Below are positions 1 to 6,430 of a stretch of DNA of 7,832 nt, one piece after another; position 1 is the stretch's first letter, and each line of letters opens with the position of its first letter. The DNA is taken from assembly GCA_002733335.1 (NCBI GenBank), contig NVVK01000007.1:63140-70971 (forward strand), given 5' to 3'. The notes below the pieces were generated by a model, which worked only from the letters and a program-made list of their open reading frames with translations, was not told where the DNA came from and ran no database searches. Both the position numbers and the translations under genes were made by a program. The stretch is from Methylophaga sp. Its GTDB lineage: Bacteria; Pseudomonadota; Gammaproteobacteria; Nitrosococcales; Methylophagaceae.

Positions 1-1282
1 GGGTAAAGCCATGCTTAGCCGCATCATAAATTCGCTCTTCACCAGCTTGCACAGGCCTAATTTCACCCGTGAGTCCTACCTCACCAAATATGACCATATC
101 GCGTGCGATTGGTTTATTTCTAAGGCTTGAAAGAATCGCTGCTAATACTGCAAGATCAGCCCCTGTTTCACTTAGTTTTACGCCACCCACTACATTAATA
201 AACACATCTTGATCGCTACACGTGACACCACCGTGTCGATGTAAAACAGCCAGTAACATTGCAATACGATTTTGCTCTAAACCCACCGATACACGACGAG
301 GATTTCCGAGTGGACTTTCATCCACTAATGCTTGCACTTCCACAAGCATTGGGCGACTGCCTTCTCGAATAACCGTGACCACACTACCGGCAAGTGATGC
401 TTCACCGCGCGATAAAAAGATGGCAGATGGATTGCTCACTTCTTTTAAACCCAATTCAGTCATGGCGAAAACGCCCAACTCATTAATCGCGCCAAAGCGG
501 TTCTTAACAGCCCGTAAAATTCTAAAGCGCGTTGATGTATCACCTTCAAAATAGAGCACCGTATCAACCATATGCTCTAATACGCGAGGCCCCGCCAAGG
601 CTCCTTGCTTGGTCACATGACCAACTAGAATCAAAGTCGTACCACTTGATTTTGCAAAGCGCACTAAATGGGCGGCACTTTCTCGCACTTGTGCAACCGT
701 ACCCGGTGCTGATTGTAGTAACTCGGTAAATACGGTTTGAATTGAATCAATCACCATTACTTGTGGTTTGCGCTTTTTTGCTATGGCAATTATTTGTTCG
801 GTGTGAGTTTCAGCTAACAAATCCAGTGGTGTGTTTTCTAAATTGAGACGTTCAGCACGGAGTCGAATTTGTTGTAATGATTCTTCACCACTAATATATA
901 GTGGGCTAGTTCCGCTGGTTTTGGCCATAAGTGCCATGGCTTGCAACAATAATGTCGATTTACCAATTCCCGGATCGCCCCCTATTAGTACGACAGAGCC
1001 TGTCACCAACCCGCCGCCTAATACACGATCTAGTTCCGGTAATCCTGTTGTCCAACGCACAGCCTGTTCAGATGTAACCTCACTGAGTGATTGCACATTA
1101 TTCTTTTGCTCGCCTGCATAGCCTGTATGCCGAACAATTGTTTCTAGGCTCGTTGTTGACGCTGAGCTTTGCACTTCTTCTTGTAAACTATTCCAAGCAC
1201 CGCATTCACCGCAACGTCCTGCCCATTGAGGAGTTTGTGCTCCACAGTCTTTGCAGCTATAGACTCGCTTTACCTTAGCCAT
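1..1282 (-). CDS. radA: DNA repair protein RadA (Sms), C-terminus cut by window edge
   Basis: RadA is a RecA-like hexameric ATPase that drives branch migration of recombination intermediates and helps DNA repair in the cytoplasm. I translated 427 uninterrupted codons. Visible in order: an N-terminal zinc finger (C10, C13, C24, C27), Walker A GDPGIGKS at about 102-109, Walker B ending in D at about 175-183, the RadA signature KNRFG at 260-264, and a Lon-protease-like C-terminal domain from about 285 with the family's SETGADLA and EVGLTGEIRPV stretches. The family is about 455-460 residues, so roughly 30 residues lie beyond base 1. The ATG at 1280-1282 is chosen because it places the zinc finger at the usual distance from the N-terminus and has an AAGGCGAGA ribosome binding region just upstream. 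The start overlaps the end of alr by 8 bases, so translation is probably coupled. Third gene of the dnaB-alr-radA unit. Confidence 0.97.
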   Translation of the reverse strand, partial: MAKVKRVYSCKDCGAQTPQWAGRCGECGAWNSLQEEVQSSASTTSLETIVRHTGYAGEQKNNVQSLSEVTSEQAVRWTTGLPELDRVLGGGLVTGSVVLIGGDPGIGKSTLLLQAMALMAKTSGTSPLYISGEESLQQIRLRAERLNLENTPLDLLAETHTEQIIAIAKKRKPQVMVIDSIQTVFTELLQSAPGTVAQVRESAAHLVRFAKSSGTTLILVGHVTKQGALAGPRVLEHMVDTVLYFEGDTSTRFRILRAVKNRFGAINELGVFAMTELGLKEVSNPSAIFLSRGEASLAGSVVTVIREGSRPMLVEVQALVDESPLGNPRRVSVGLEQNRIAMLLAVLHRHGGVTCSDQDVFINVVGGVKLSETGADLAVLAAILSSLRNKPIARDMVIFGEVGLTGEIRPVQAGEERIYDAAKHGFT

Positions 1283-2360
1283 GATATTCTCGCCTTACCC
1301 GCTCACTTATTTGGCATAATAATTCATACGAAATAGTATTTGCCTTGTTAGCAACATCCTCTATTGGCAATTGTTCACATCCCCAAAGAACAACGTCATC
1401 TCCCTCTTTGGCATGCAGAATATGAGACAAATCAATTGCAATCATATCCATCGATACTCGACCCAGTACTGCGGCAATTTTATTGTGAATTTTTACTGAT
1501 CCGGTATTTGATAATTGTCGACTATAACCATCACCATAGCCAATATTTACAATACCAACACGGGTGTCATGCTCGGCTACCCAATCGCCACCATAACCGA
1601 CCTCATCACCTGTTTTTAGATTCTGGATTGCAATTAATGTTGAGGTTAATTTCATAACCGGCTTCAGATTTAAACTACTCGCTGATTGCATTTTAAAAGG
1701 TGATGAACCATAAAGCATTATGCCCGGTCGAATCCAATCCGCATGGCTTTCTGGAAAGGATAATATCGCGGCAGAATTAGCCATACTTACAGACAATCTG
1801 TGTTGTTTGGCACATTGCATGATCTGATCTAACTGGTGCTGATTGCGCTCATCCCTCAATAAATCTGCATTAGCAAAATGACTCATCAAACCGATAGAAT
1901 CTGCAATATTCTCTGCTCGCTTTAGGCTTTGTATTGCTTGGTCTAACTTCTCAGCCGGAATACCTAGACGATGCATTCCTGTTTCAGCCATCACCCAGCA
2001 AAATAATAGTGCTTTACTTAAGGTCGTTGATAGCACTAACTCAATTTGTAATAAGGTCGTAAAGACAAGTGATATATCATTTTCTGCGGCTAATTGAAGA
2101 TCACTTACTGTATTTACACCTTCTAAAACAACAATGGCATGCTCAATGCCCGCTTCTCGTAAAAGTAGCCCCTCAGACAATCGCGCCACAGTAAAAGCAT
2201 CACTCGCTGATAAGGCTCGAGCAACATCAACTAAGCCATGTCCATAGGCATTCGCTTTTACAACAGACATAATTCGGCTATCAGGTGCAACCTGTTTTAC
2301 ACAGGCTAAATTATGTTGAAGGGCAGCTAAATCAATATGAGCAATAGGATGCAATTGCAC
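1275..2360 (-). CDS. alr: Alanine racemase (PLP-dependent)
   Basis: Interconverts L- and D-alanine to supply D-Ala for peptidoglycan; cytoplasmic homodimer. 361 residues, normal for the family. The PLP-binding Lys is K35 in SVVKANAYGHG. The second catalytic base is Y256 in EVGYGGDW. PLP- and substrate-site residues match the Geobacillus enzyme: H161 (SHFAN), R211 (IRPGIMLYG), D305 (SMDM) and Y345 (SYELLC). R131 in TGMHRLG matches Geobacillus R136, but the Lys seven residues before it, normally carbamylated (K129), is Met (M124), and the usual Asp of the motif is Glu (E126). The start is GTG at 2358-2360; a GGAGGG Shine-Dalgarno lies inside the last dnaB codons, and dnaB stops only 2 bases before the start. 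The stop overlaps the radA start. Alr is favoured over DadX because of the dnaB linkage, which is family knowledge, not proof. Confidence 0.96.
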   Translation of the reverse strand: MQLHPIAHIDLAALQHNLACVKQVAPDSRIMSVVKANAYGHGLVDVARALSASDAFTVARLSEGLLLREAGIEHAIVVLEGVNTVSDLQLAAENDISLVFTTLLQIELVLSTTLSKALLFCWVMAETGMHRLGIPAEKLDQAIQSLKRAENIADSIGLMSHFANADLLRDERNQHQLDQIMQCAKQHRLSVSMANSAAILSFPESHADWIRPGIMLYGSSPFKMQSASSLNLKPVMKLTSTLIAIQNLKTGDEVGYGGDWVAEHDTRVGIVNIGYGDGYSRQLSNTGSVKIHNKIAAVLGRVSMDMIAIDLSHILHAKEGDDVVLWGCEQLPIEDVANKANTISYELLCQISERVRREYHG

Positions 2361-2362
2361 GG

Positions 2363-3799
2363 TTACCCTCCGTCAAAGCCCGCTTGAGCGCTATTATCAA
2401 ATCCTGCATCATAGTCATCGTAATTGTTATAGGCAAAATTTTCGAAGCGCGTATATTTCCCCTGGAAAGTGAGCATAACAGTACCAATGGGGCCATTACG
2501 CTGTTTGGCAATATTGATTTCTGCCTTACCTTTCTCTGGTGAATCTTCGTTATAGACTTCATCTCGATAAATAAACACAATCAAATCCGCATCTTGCTCA
2601 ATCGCACCTGATTCACGTAGATCGGACATGATCGGGCGTTTATTAGGACGCTGCTCTAAGCTCCGATTTAACTGCGATAAAGCCACAACGGGTACATTTA
2701 ATTCTTTTGCTAACGCTTTAAGCCCGCGTGAAATTTCCGATACTTCAGTGGTACGATTTTCATTCGCCCTGCCACTGCCTTGCATAAGTTGAATATAGTC
2801 AATCACAATCAAGCTTAAACCATGGTCACGCTTTAATCTACGGGCACGGGCGCGTAGCTCCGTTACCGTTAATGCGGGTGTATCATCAATGAATAAAGGC
2901 GCTTCATTTAATAAGGCAATTGCCGAGGTTAGTCGTGGCCAATCATCATCATTTAACTTCCCAGTACGTAGGCGATGTTGGTCAATTTGACCTAATGATG
3001 ACAGCATACGCATTGCCAACGAATCTGCGGGCATTTCCATACTGAATACGGCTACTGGCTCTTTACTTTTTATGGCCGCATGCTCTGCTAAGTTCATCGC
3101 AAAAGTAGTCTTACCCATTGATGGCCTTCCTGCCACAATCACTAAATCTGCAGGCTGTAGCCCTGCGGTTTGCATATCAAAATCAGTAAAGCCACTAGAC
3201 AATCCTGTAATCGGGCTATCTTGCTCAAATAGGGTATCAATGCGATCAACAACTTTACTTAAAACTTCTTTAATTTGAATGAAGCCGCCACCGCGATTAA
3301 CACTCTTTTCAGCAATGGCAAGAACTTGTTGTTCTGCTTTGTCCAGCATTTCATCGCTATCCAGACCTTCCGGATTAAAAGCGACATTAGAAATAGAAGT
3401 GCCCACAGCAATAAGCTGACGCAAAATAGAACGCTCACGCACTATCGAAGCATAAGCCACAATATTAGCCGCACTAGGCGTATCGCGTGCCAACATACCT
3501 AGATAGGCTAGCTCACCCACTTGATCTAATTCATTATGCTTATCATGCCACTCAGCTAACGTAATAACATCAACGGGTTGTGATTGTTCGAATAATTCGG
3601 AAATTGCACGGAAAATAAGTTGGTGAGCACGACGATAAAAGTCATTTTCGACTAATAAATCCGCAACTTTGTCCCAACTACGATTATCCAGCAGTAGACC
3701 ACCAAGCACTGATTGCTCAGCTTCCACAGAATGTGGGGGAACCTTAAGTGCCTCGGTAGCAGTATCCGTATAGGATTCAGGATAGCTTATATCTTCCAC
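2363..3799 (-). CDS. dnaB: Replicative DNA helicase DnaB
   Basis: Ring-shaped hexameric 5'-to-3' helicase that unwinds DNA at the replication fork and recruits primase. 478 residues, close to the E. coli length (471). The N-terminal DnaB domain covers about 20-125 (PHSVEAEQSVLGGLLLD at its start), a linker follows, and the RecA-like domain begins near 195. Walker A GRPSMGKT is at 224-231, the catalytic Glu is E255 in FSMEMP, Walker B LIVIDYIQL is at 330-338, and ALSQLNR lies at 373-379, followed by the SDLRESGAIEQDAD motif at 392-405. No intein is present. The start is GTG at 3797-3799, preceded by AAGGTGATC, a strong but closely spaced ribosome binding site. The C-terminal tail is acidic, rich in Asn, Asp and Gly, and contains AGFD twice. 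First gene of the dnaB-alr-radA unit, with its own promoter upstream. Confidence 0.98.
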   Translation of the reverse strand: MEDISYPESYTDTATEALKVPPHSVEAEQSVLGGLLLDNRSWDKVADLLVENDFYRRAHQLIFRAISELFEQSQPVDVITLAEWHDKHNELDQVGELAYLGMLARDTPSAANIVAYASIVRERSILRQLIAVGTSISNVAFNPEGLDSDEMLDKAEQQVLAIAEKSVNRGGGFIQIKEVLSKVVDRIDTLFEQDSPITGLSSGFTDFDMQTAGLQPADLVIVAGRPSMGKTTFAMNLAEHAAIKSKEPVAVFSMEMPADSLAMRMLSSLGQIDQHRLRTGKLNDDDWPRLTSAIALLNEAPLFIDDTPALTVTELRARARRLKRDHGLSLIVIDYIQLMQGSGRANENRTTEVSEISRGLKALAKELNVPVVALSQLNRSLEQRPNKRPIMSDLRESGAIEQDADLIVFIYRDEVYNEDSPEKGKAEINIAKQRNGPIGTVMLTFQGKYTRFENFAYNNYDDYDAGFDNSAQAGFDGG

Positions 3800-3841
3800 G
3801 GATCACCTTAAAGTTTTTGACAAGAAACAACTAGAAGTTAA

Positions 3842-3869
3842 AGTATACTCAAGCAACTTAAAACTTCAA
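3842..3869 (-). promoter_or_regulatory. Predicted sigma70 promoter of dnaB-alr-radA
   Basis: On the minus strand, TTGAAG (3869-3864) is followed after 16 bases by TATACT (3847-3842), a good -35/-10 pair. The predicted transcript start is near 3835, giving a dnaB leader of about 35 bases. A broken dyad (GAAGTT at 3834-3839 and AACTTC at 3862-3867) brackets the promoter and might be an operator, but that is inference only. Confidence 0.65.
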
Positions 3870-3893
3870 GCTGTTGAATATCATAGAGCAAAC

Positions 3894-3929
3894 ATGAATA
3901 GAGCTGTATAAAAATACAGCTCTATTCAT
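3894..3929 (-). terminator. Perfect 16-bp hairpin after rplI; likely terminator or attenuator
   Basis: Arms at 3894-3909 and 3914-3929 are exact reverse complements (16 bp) around a 4-base loop, which reads UUUU in the minus-strand RNA. It starts 6 bases after the rplI stop codon. In the direction of rplI transcription the hairpin is followed by GUUUGCU, a poor U-tract, so termination may be incomplete and some ribosomal-operon transcripts could continue into dnaB. The dnaB promoter lies just downstream. Confidence 0.6.
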
Positions 3930-3935
3930 TTATTC

Positions 3936-4487
3936 TTATTCTTCGTCTTCTTGCGCTTTTGCAATTGCTTCAGCTTCTTCTAATGCTTTTGCTTTTGCCG
4001 CATCAGCTAATTCAGCTTCAGCTTGTGCTAACAATTGTGCTTCAGAAGTGATATTCACTTTTACTGTCACAATAACATCTGAGTGTAATTGGATATCAAT
4101 ATCAAATTCACCCGTATGTCGTAATGGACCAGCCGGTAAGCGCACTTCATTACGTTCAATCTCAGCACCTGCTGCGTTCAATTCGTCAGCAATATCTGCC
4201 GCGCCTACTGAACCAAACAATTTGCCTTCAATACCGGCATTTGCTTTGATATTAACATCACCAGCAGCTACAAGTTTAACCTTGCGTTGCTCTGCTTCTG
4301 CTTGCAATTTAGCCGCCGCCGCTTCTAAGTCAGCACGACGTGCTTCAAAGATTTCACGGTTACGATTATTAGCAGGCAAAGCTTTACCTGTTGGTACTAA
4401 GAAGTTACGTCCGAAGCCAGCTTTAACTACTACTTCATCACCTAAATTTCCAAGTCTTTGAACTTTCTCTAGCAAAATTACTTGCAT
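3936..4487 (-). CDS. rplI: 50S ribosomal protein L9, with C-terminal extension
   Basis: L9 binds 23S rRNA at the base of the L1 stalk and helps maintain translation fidelity. The start MQVILLEKVQRLGNLGDEVVVKAG and the KLFGSVG motif (about 89-95) are typical of the family. The N-terminal RNA-binding domain (1-50), long connecting helix (about 45-75) and C-terminal domain (to about 150) are all recognisable. The protein is 183 residues against about 149 in E. coli: residues 151-183 form an Ala/Glu-rich tail ending in EDEE, probably helical or disordered. The ATG at 4485-4487 follows a GAGGAT ribosome binding site. Last gene of the rpsF unit, 33 bases after the DUF2232 gene and followed by a strong hairpin. 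Confidence 0.98.
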   Translation of the reverse strand: MQVILLEKVQRLGNLGDEVVVKAGFGRNFLVPTGKALPANNRNREIFEARRADLEAAAAKLQAEAEQRKVKLVAAGDVNIKANAGIEGKLFGSVGAADIADELNAAGAEIERNEVRLPAGPLRHTGEFDIDIQLHSDVIVTVKVNITSEAQLLAQAEAELADAAKAKALEEAEAIAKAQEDEE

Positions 4488-4520
4488 CGTTCTATCCTCA
4501 TTCGCAGCTTAATACTGCTC

Positions 4521-5441
4521 TTAGTCACTCATATCGTTCAATGAACGATATCGAAAATTAAACCATTGTTCCAAAATACCTATCACCGCAAGTATTACGA
4601 CCATCTGCGGTAAAATCATTATCAGCAAGGCATAAATTGCCACCAGCCAAAATGTTGATTTTTGTTGGTTTTTGACAATAGCGTGAACTACTGACAAACC
4701 TTGCAAAGCAAATACAGTCAACACAACGGGCAAGCACTCTCGCAACAGCGTCAACTCAGTTCCTAATGGCAAAATAGTAATCACCATCAAACCCGTTGCT
4801 AATACTGCGATAGGCTTGCCTAAGCTGAGTTGATGAAACTCGCCTGCAAAACCACCCGGATTATACAATTTTGCTTGTAATGCTCGCCCTATTAACAAGC
4901 CTAATACTATATTAATAGTTAAGCTCGCTGCTACTAGCCCTGTCATCATTGCTGATAACACAGCCACCATTTCCTGCGTTTCTTTTGGGTCTAACGTCCA
5001 GCCAGCTTGTTGGCTGACTGCATCCCAAAATGGTGTCATTAATGCCTGCCACCACAATGCAGGTTCTGGTAAGAACAAATAGATACCAGCAACAAATAAA
5101 ATCCCCATACCACCAGCAGCTAATAAACTCGTCGCCAATGATCGGGTATAACCCAATACCAAACTAGTTACCAAAACAGGCAACCAACTCGATAACAAAA
5201 ATACAGCTGAAATAAATGTCTTATCCGAAAACAACATTGTGATAACACTGAGTATCACAGTTGAAAAAGCAATAACTTTTATTCCATCTTTCGGCCCCAT
5301 CCGTAAGGTATAGAGCGCGATAATACCACTTGCAATATAATTAAAGGGAGGCAACACTAAGGCTGCTAATGAAAATAATGCAATTATACCTGCCGCATAT
5401 AAAATGCCTTGCATTGAAAACACTGCAATTGTTCGCAGCAT
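4521..5441 (-). CDS. DUF2232 (YybS-like) polytopic membrane protein
   Basis: Function unknown. 306 residues, mostly hydrophobic, with about eight or nine likely membrane segments (roughly 10-30, 33-47, 53-70, 77-97, 102-124, 160-187, 209-228, 235-257 and 263-290) and a short polar C-terminal tail. Assignment to DUF2232 rests on overall character and on position: an uncharacterised membrane gene of this kind sits between rpsR and rplI in Pseudomonas and relatives. The ATG at 5439-5441 has AAAGGTAG upstream; the first hydrophobic stretch starts soon after it. It lies 43 bases after rpsR and 33 bases before rplI, so it is probably translated from the ribosomal-protein message. No catalytic motif is visible. 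The membrane protein call is secure; the family name less so. Confidence 0.85.
   Translation of the reverse strand: MLRTIAVFSMQGILYAAGIIALFSLAALVLPPFNYIASGIIALYTLRMGPKDGIKVIAFSTVILSVITMLFSDKTFISAVFLLSSWLPVLVTSLVLGYTRSLATSLLAAGGMGILFVAGIYLFLPEPALWWQALMTPFWDAVSQQAGWTLDPKETQEMVAVLSAMMTGLVAASLTINIVLGLLIGRALQAKLYNPGGFAGEFHQLSLGKPIAVLATGLMVITILPLGTELTLLRECLPVVLTVFALQGLSVVHAIVKNQQKSTFWLVAIYALLIMILPQMVVILAVIGILEQWFNFRYRSLNDMSD
4531..4551 (-). repeat. 9-bp inverted repeat at the 3' end of the DUF2232 gene
   Basis: ATATCGTTC (4531-4539) and GAACGATAT (4543-4551) are perfect complements around a 3-base loop, within the last codons of the DUF2232 gene. No U-tract follows in either direction, so it is not a standard terminator. 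It might shape the mRNA between this gene and rplI, for example by limiting decay or tuning rplI yield; that is inference. Confidence 0.4.
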
Positions 5442-5484
5442 AATTCTACCTTTTAATTATTTTAGATATTTTGACCAAAACCCC

Positions 5485-5712
5485 TTACTTATGCATATCG
5501 CAATAAGGGATTAACGCTAAGAAACGCGCACGTTTTACACAAGTAGAAAGCTGACGTTGGTAACGTGCTTTCGTACCGGTAATACGGCTAGGAACAATTT
5601 TTCCTGTTTCTGTAATGTAATTTTTTAACAAATTTACATCTTTATAATCGATTTGCTTAACACCTTCAGAGGTGAAACGACAAAACCTTCTACGTCTAAA
5701 AAAACGTGCCAT
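5485..5712 (-). CDS. rpsR: 30S ribosomal protein S18
   Basis: S18 pairs with S6 on the platform of the 30S subunit near 16S rRNA helix 22/23. 75 residues, identical in length to E. coli S18, and very similar throughout: N-terminal [21 protein letters not shown], and the conserved [11 protein letters not shown] block followed by a basic stretch. Cys residues at 11, 58 and 71 are visible. The ATG at 5710-5712 has an AGGAG ribosome binding site 6 bases upstream. It starts 16 bases after rpsF, with no priB between them, unlike in E. coli. The S6:S18 pair it forms is the likely ligand of the rpsF leader. Confidence 0.99.
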   Translation of the reverse strand: MARFFRRRRFCRFTSEGVKQIDYKDVNLLKNYITETGKIVPSRITGTKARYQRQLSTCVKRARFLALIPYCDMHK

Positions 5713-5728
5713 TTTATGCTCCTAGTAT

Positions 5729-6079
5729 TTAGTCGTTATTAGAACGACGTGGCTTCTCTTCATCTTTTTGCATCATTGGTGAAGGCTCAGTAATAGCTTC
5801 ATCACACGATACAACAAGATTTCTAAGAACAGCGTCATTAAAACGGAAAGCTGTAGCAATTTCATCCATTTGCGCAACATCACATTCAACATTCATTAAA
5901 ATGTAATGGGCTTTATGAACTTTATTAATTGGGTAGGCCAATTGGCGGCGACCCCAGTCTTCCATGCGGTGTACAACACCGCCATCGCTTGTGACAATCT
6001 GCGTATATTTTTCAATCATAGCAGGCACTTGCTCGCTCTGGTCAGGGTGGACCAGAAACACAATTTCGTAATGTCTCAT
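5729..6079 (-). CDS. rpsF: 30S ribosomal protein S6
   Basis: S6 heterodimerises with S18 in the central domain of the 30S subunit. 116 residues. It shows the family start [22 protein letters not shown], the [10 protein letters not shown] core with the following K-x-H-Y-I-L-M-N strand (about 42-64), and the [13 protein letters not shown] helix/strand (about 78-90). The tail from about 95 is charged and shorter than in E. coli, and ends in SNND rather than a Glu run. The ATG at 6077-6079 follows an AGGAG ribosome binding site 5 bases upstream. First gene of the rpsF-rpsR-DUF2232-rplI unit. Confidence 0.98.
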   Translation of the reverse strand: MRHYEIVFLVHPDQSEQVPAMIEKYTQIVTSDGGVVHRMEDWGRRQLAYPINKVHKAHYILMNVECDVAQMDEIATAFRFNDAVLRNLVVSCDEAITEPSPMMQKDEEKPRRSNND

Positions 6080-6137
6080 TAGAGCTCCTCACGGTTTATA
6101 CAGCCCCATTAATCAATATTAACAAGGCAAGGAGTTT
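6080..6137 (-). promoter_or_regulatory. Candidate S6:S18-binding autoregulatory leader of rpsF
   Basis: In the minus-strand RNA, CUCCU (6134-6130) can pair with the rpsF ribosome binding site AGGAG (6089-6085). The stretch between holds a hairpin UUAAU-AUUG-AUUAA (6122-6109) and an unpaired CCG (6094-6092) close to the sequestered binding site. An alternative pairing, GGGGCU with AGCUCU next to the start codon, is also possible. Known S6:S18 leaders in many bacteria combine a stem, an exposed CCG read by S18, and control of rpsF translation, and this arrangement fits that description. I folded it by eye only. Confidence 0.55.
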
Positions 6138-6154
6138 ACCTAATTCATAGGTAA
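6136..6154 (-). other. Small 5'-end stem-loop of the rpsF transcript
   Basis: TTACCTA (6136-6142) and TAGGTAA (6148-6154) form a 7-bp stem with a 5-base loop. It begins at about the predicted transcript start of the nearer rpsF promoter, so the mRNA could carry a protective 5' hairpin. No U-tract follows, so it is unlikely to be a terminator. Confidence 0.35.
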
Positions 6155-6160
6155 CTAATA

Positions 6161-6189
6161 ATTATAGTCTATATCTTTACTTTCGGCAA
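6161..6189 (-). promoter_or_regulatory. Predicted sigma70 promoter (proximal) of the rpsF unit
   Basis: Minus strand TTGCCG (6189-6184), a 17-base spacer, then a perfect TATAAT (6166-6161). The predicted start is near 6154, about 75 bases before the rpsF start codon. It is the best promoter match in the window, as expected for ribosomal protein genes. Confidence 0.8.
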
Positions 6190-6208
6190 TTCGATTTACA
6201 CCACAGTA

Positions 6209-6237
6209 AATATAAACGCACTTTAATTTCACACCAA
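6209..6237 (-). promoter_or_regulatory. Predicted sigma70 promoter (distal) of the rpsF unit
   Basis: Minus strand TTGGTG (6237-6232), a 17-base spacer, then TATATT (6214-6209). It lies 48 bases upstream of the nearer promoter, suggesting tandem promoters. A near-repeat TGGTGTGAAAT / TGGTGTAAAT overlaps and follows its -35 region; significance unknown. Confidence 0.5.
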
Positions 6238-6315
6238 AACTGAGTTCCAGATTAATGGTCATCAACTCACTCCTGTTAAACAATACCAATTCAATATTAT
6301 ATTTCAGCCTATTTA

Positions 6316-6344
6316 TTGACAAATAAAGCTTATCAAAATACCCT
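6316..6344 (+). promoter_or_regulatory. Weak candidate promoter of the TIGR03032 gene
   Basis: A perfect -35 TTGACA (6316-6321) is followed after 17 bases by TACCCT (6339-6344), which matches the -10 consensus at only three positions. If real, it gives a leader of about 80 bases and may need an activator. Confidence 0.3.
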
Positions 6345-6430
6345 GAAAAATCGCTGCACTGTTACAAAAGTAATTTTTTAACGATGTTCATTCACCCTTT
6401 AAATACTGAAGCAGGTCTTGATTAATCACC

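Larger units (their letters stand above)
6080..6430. other. Divergent intergenic region between rpsF and the TIGR03032 gene
   Basis: 351 AT-rich bases with no credible coding frame. The left half carries the rpsF leader and tandem minus-strand promoters. The right half carries a possible plus-strand promoter and a 6-bp inverted repeat (TGAGTT at 6241-6246, AACTCA at 6264-6269) of unknown role. No tRNA-like or riboswitch-like structure was recognised. Confidence 0.7.

Noticed and set aside
222..1278. Several plus-strand open frames opposite radA
   Set aside because: The minus strand encodes an intact RadA with all motifs across the whole stretch; the plus-strand frames show no family features.
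2332..2580. 82-codon minus-strand frame across the dnaB-alr junction
   Set aside because: It overlaps both genes in another frame, while dnaB and alr have clear stops, starts and ribosome binding sites here.
4048..4461. Long plus-strand open frame of 137 codons opposite rplI
   Set aside because: It is entirely antisense to a certain L9 gene, is rich in Ser/Ala/Pro as expected of a shadow frame, and has no recognisable domain.
5713..5728. Search for priB between rpsF and rpsR
   Set aside because: Only 16 bases separate the two genes, so priB is absent here; this is normal outside enterobacteria and some relatives.
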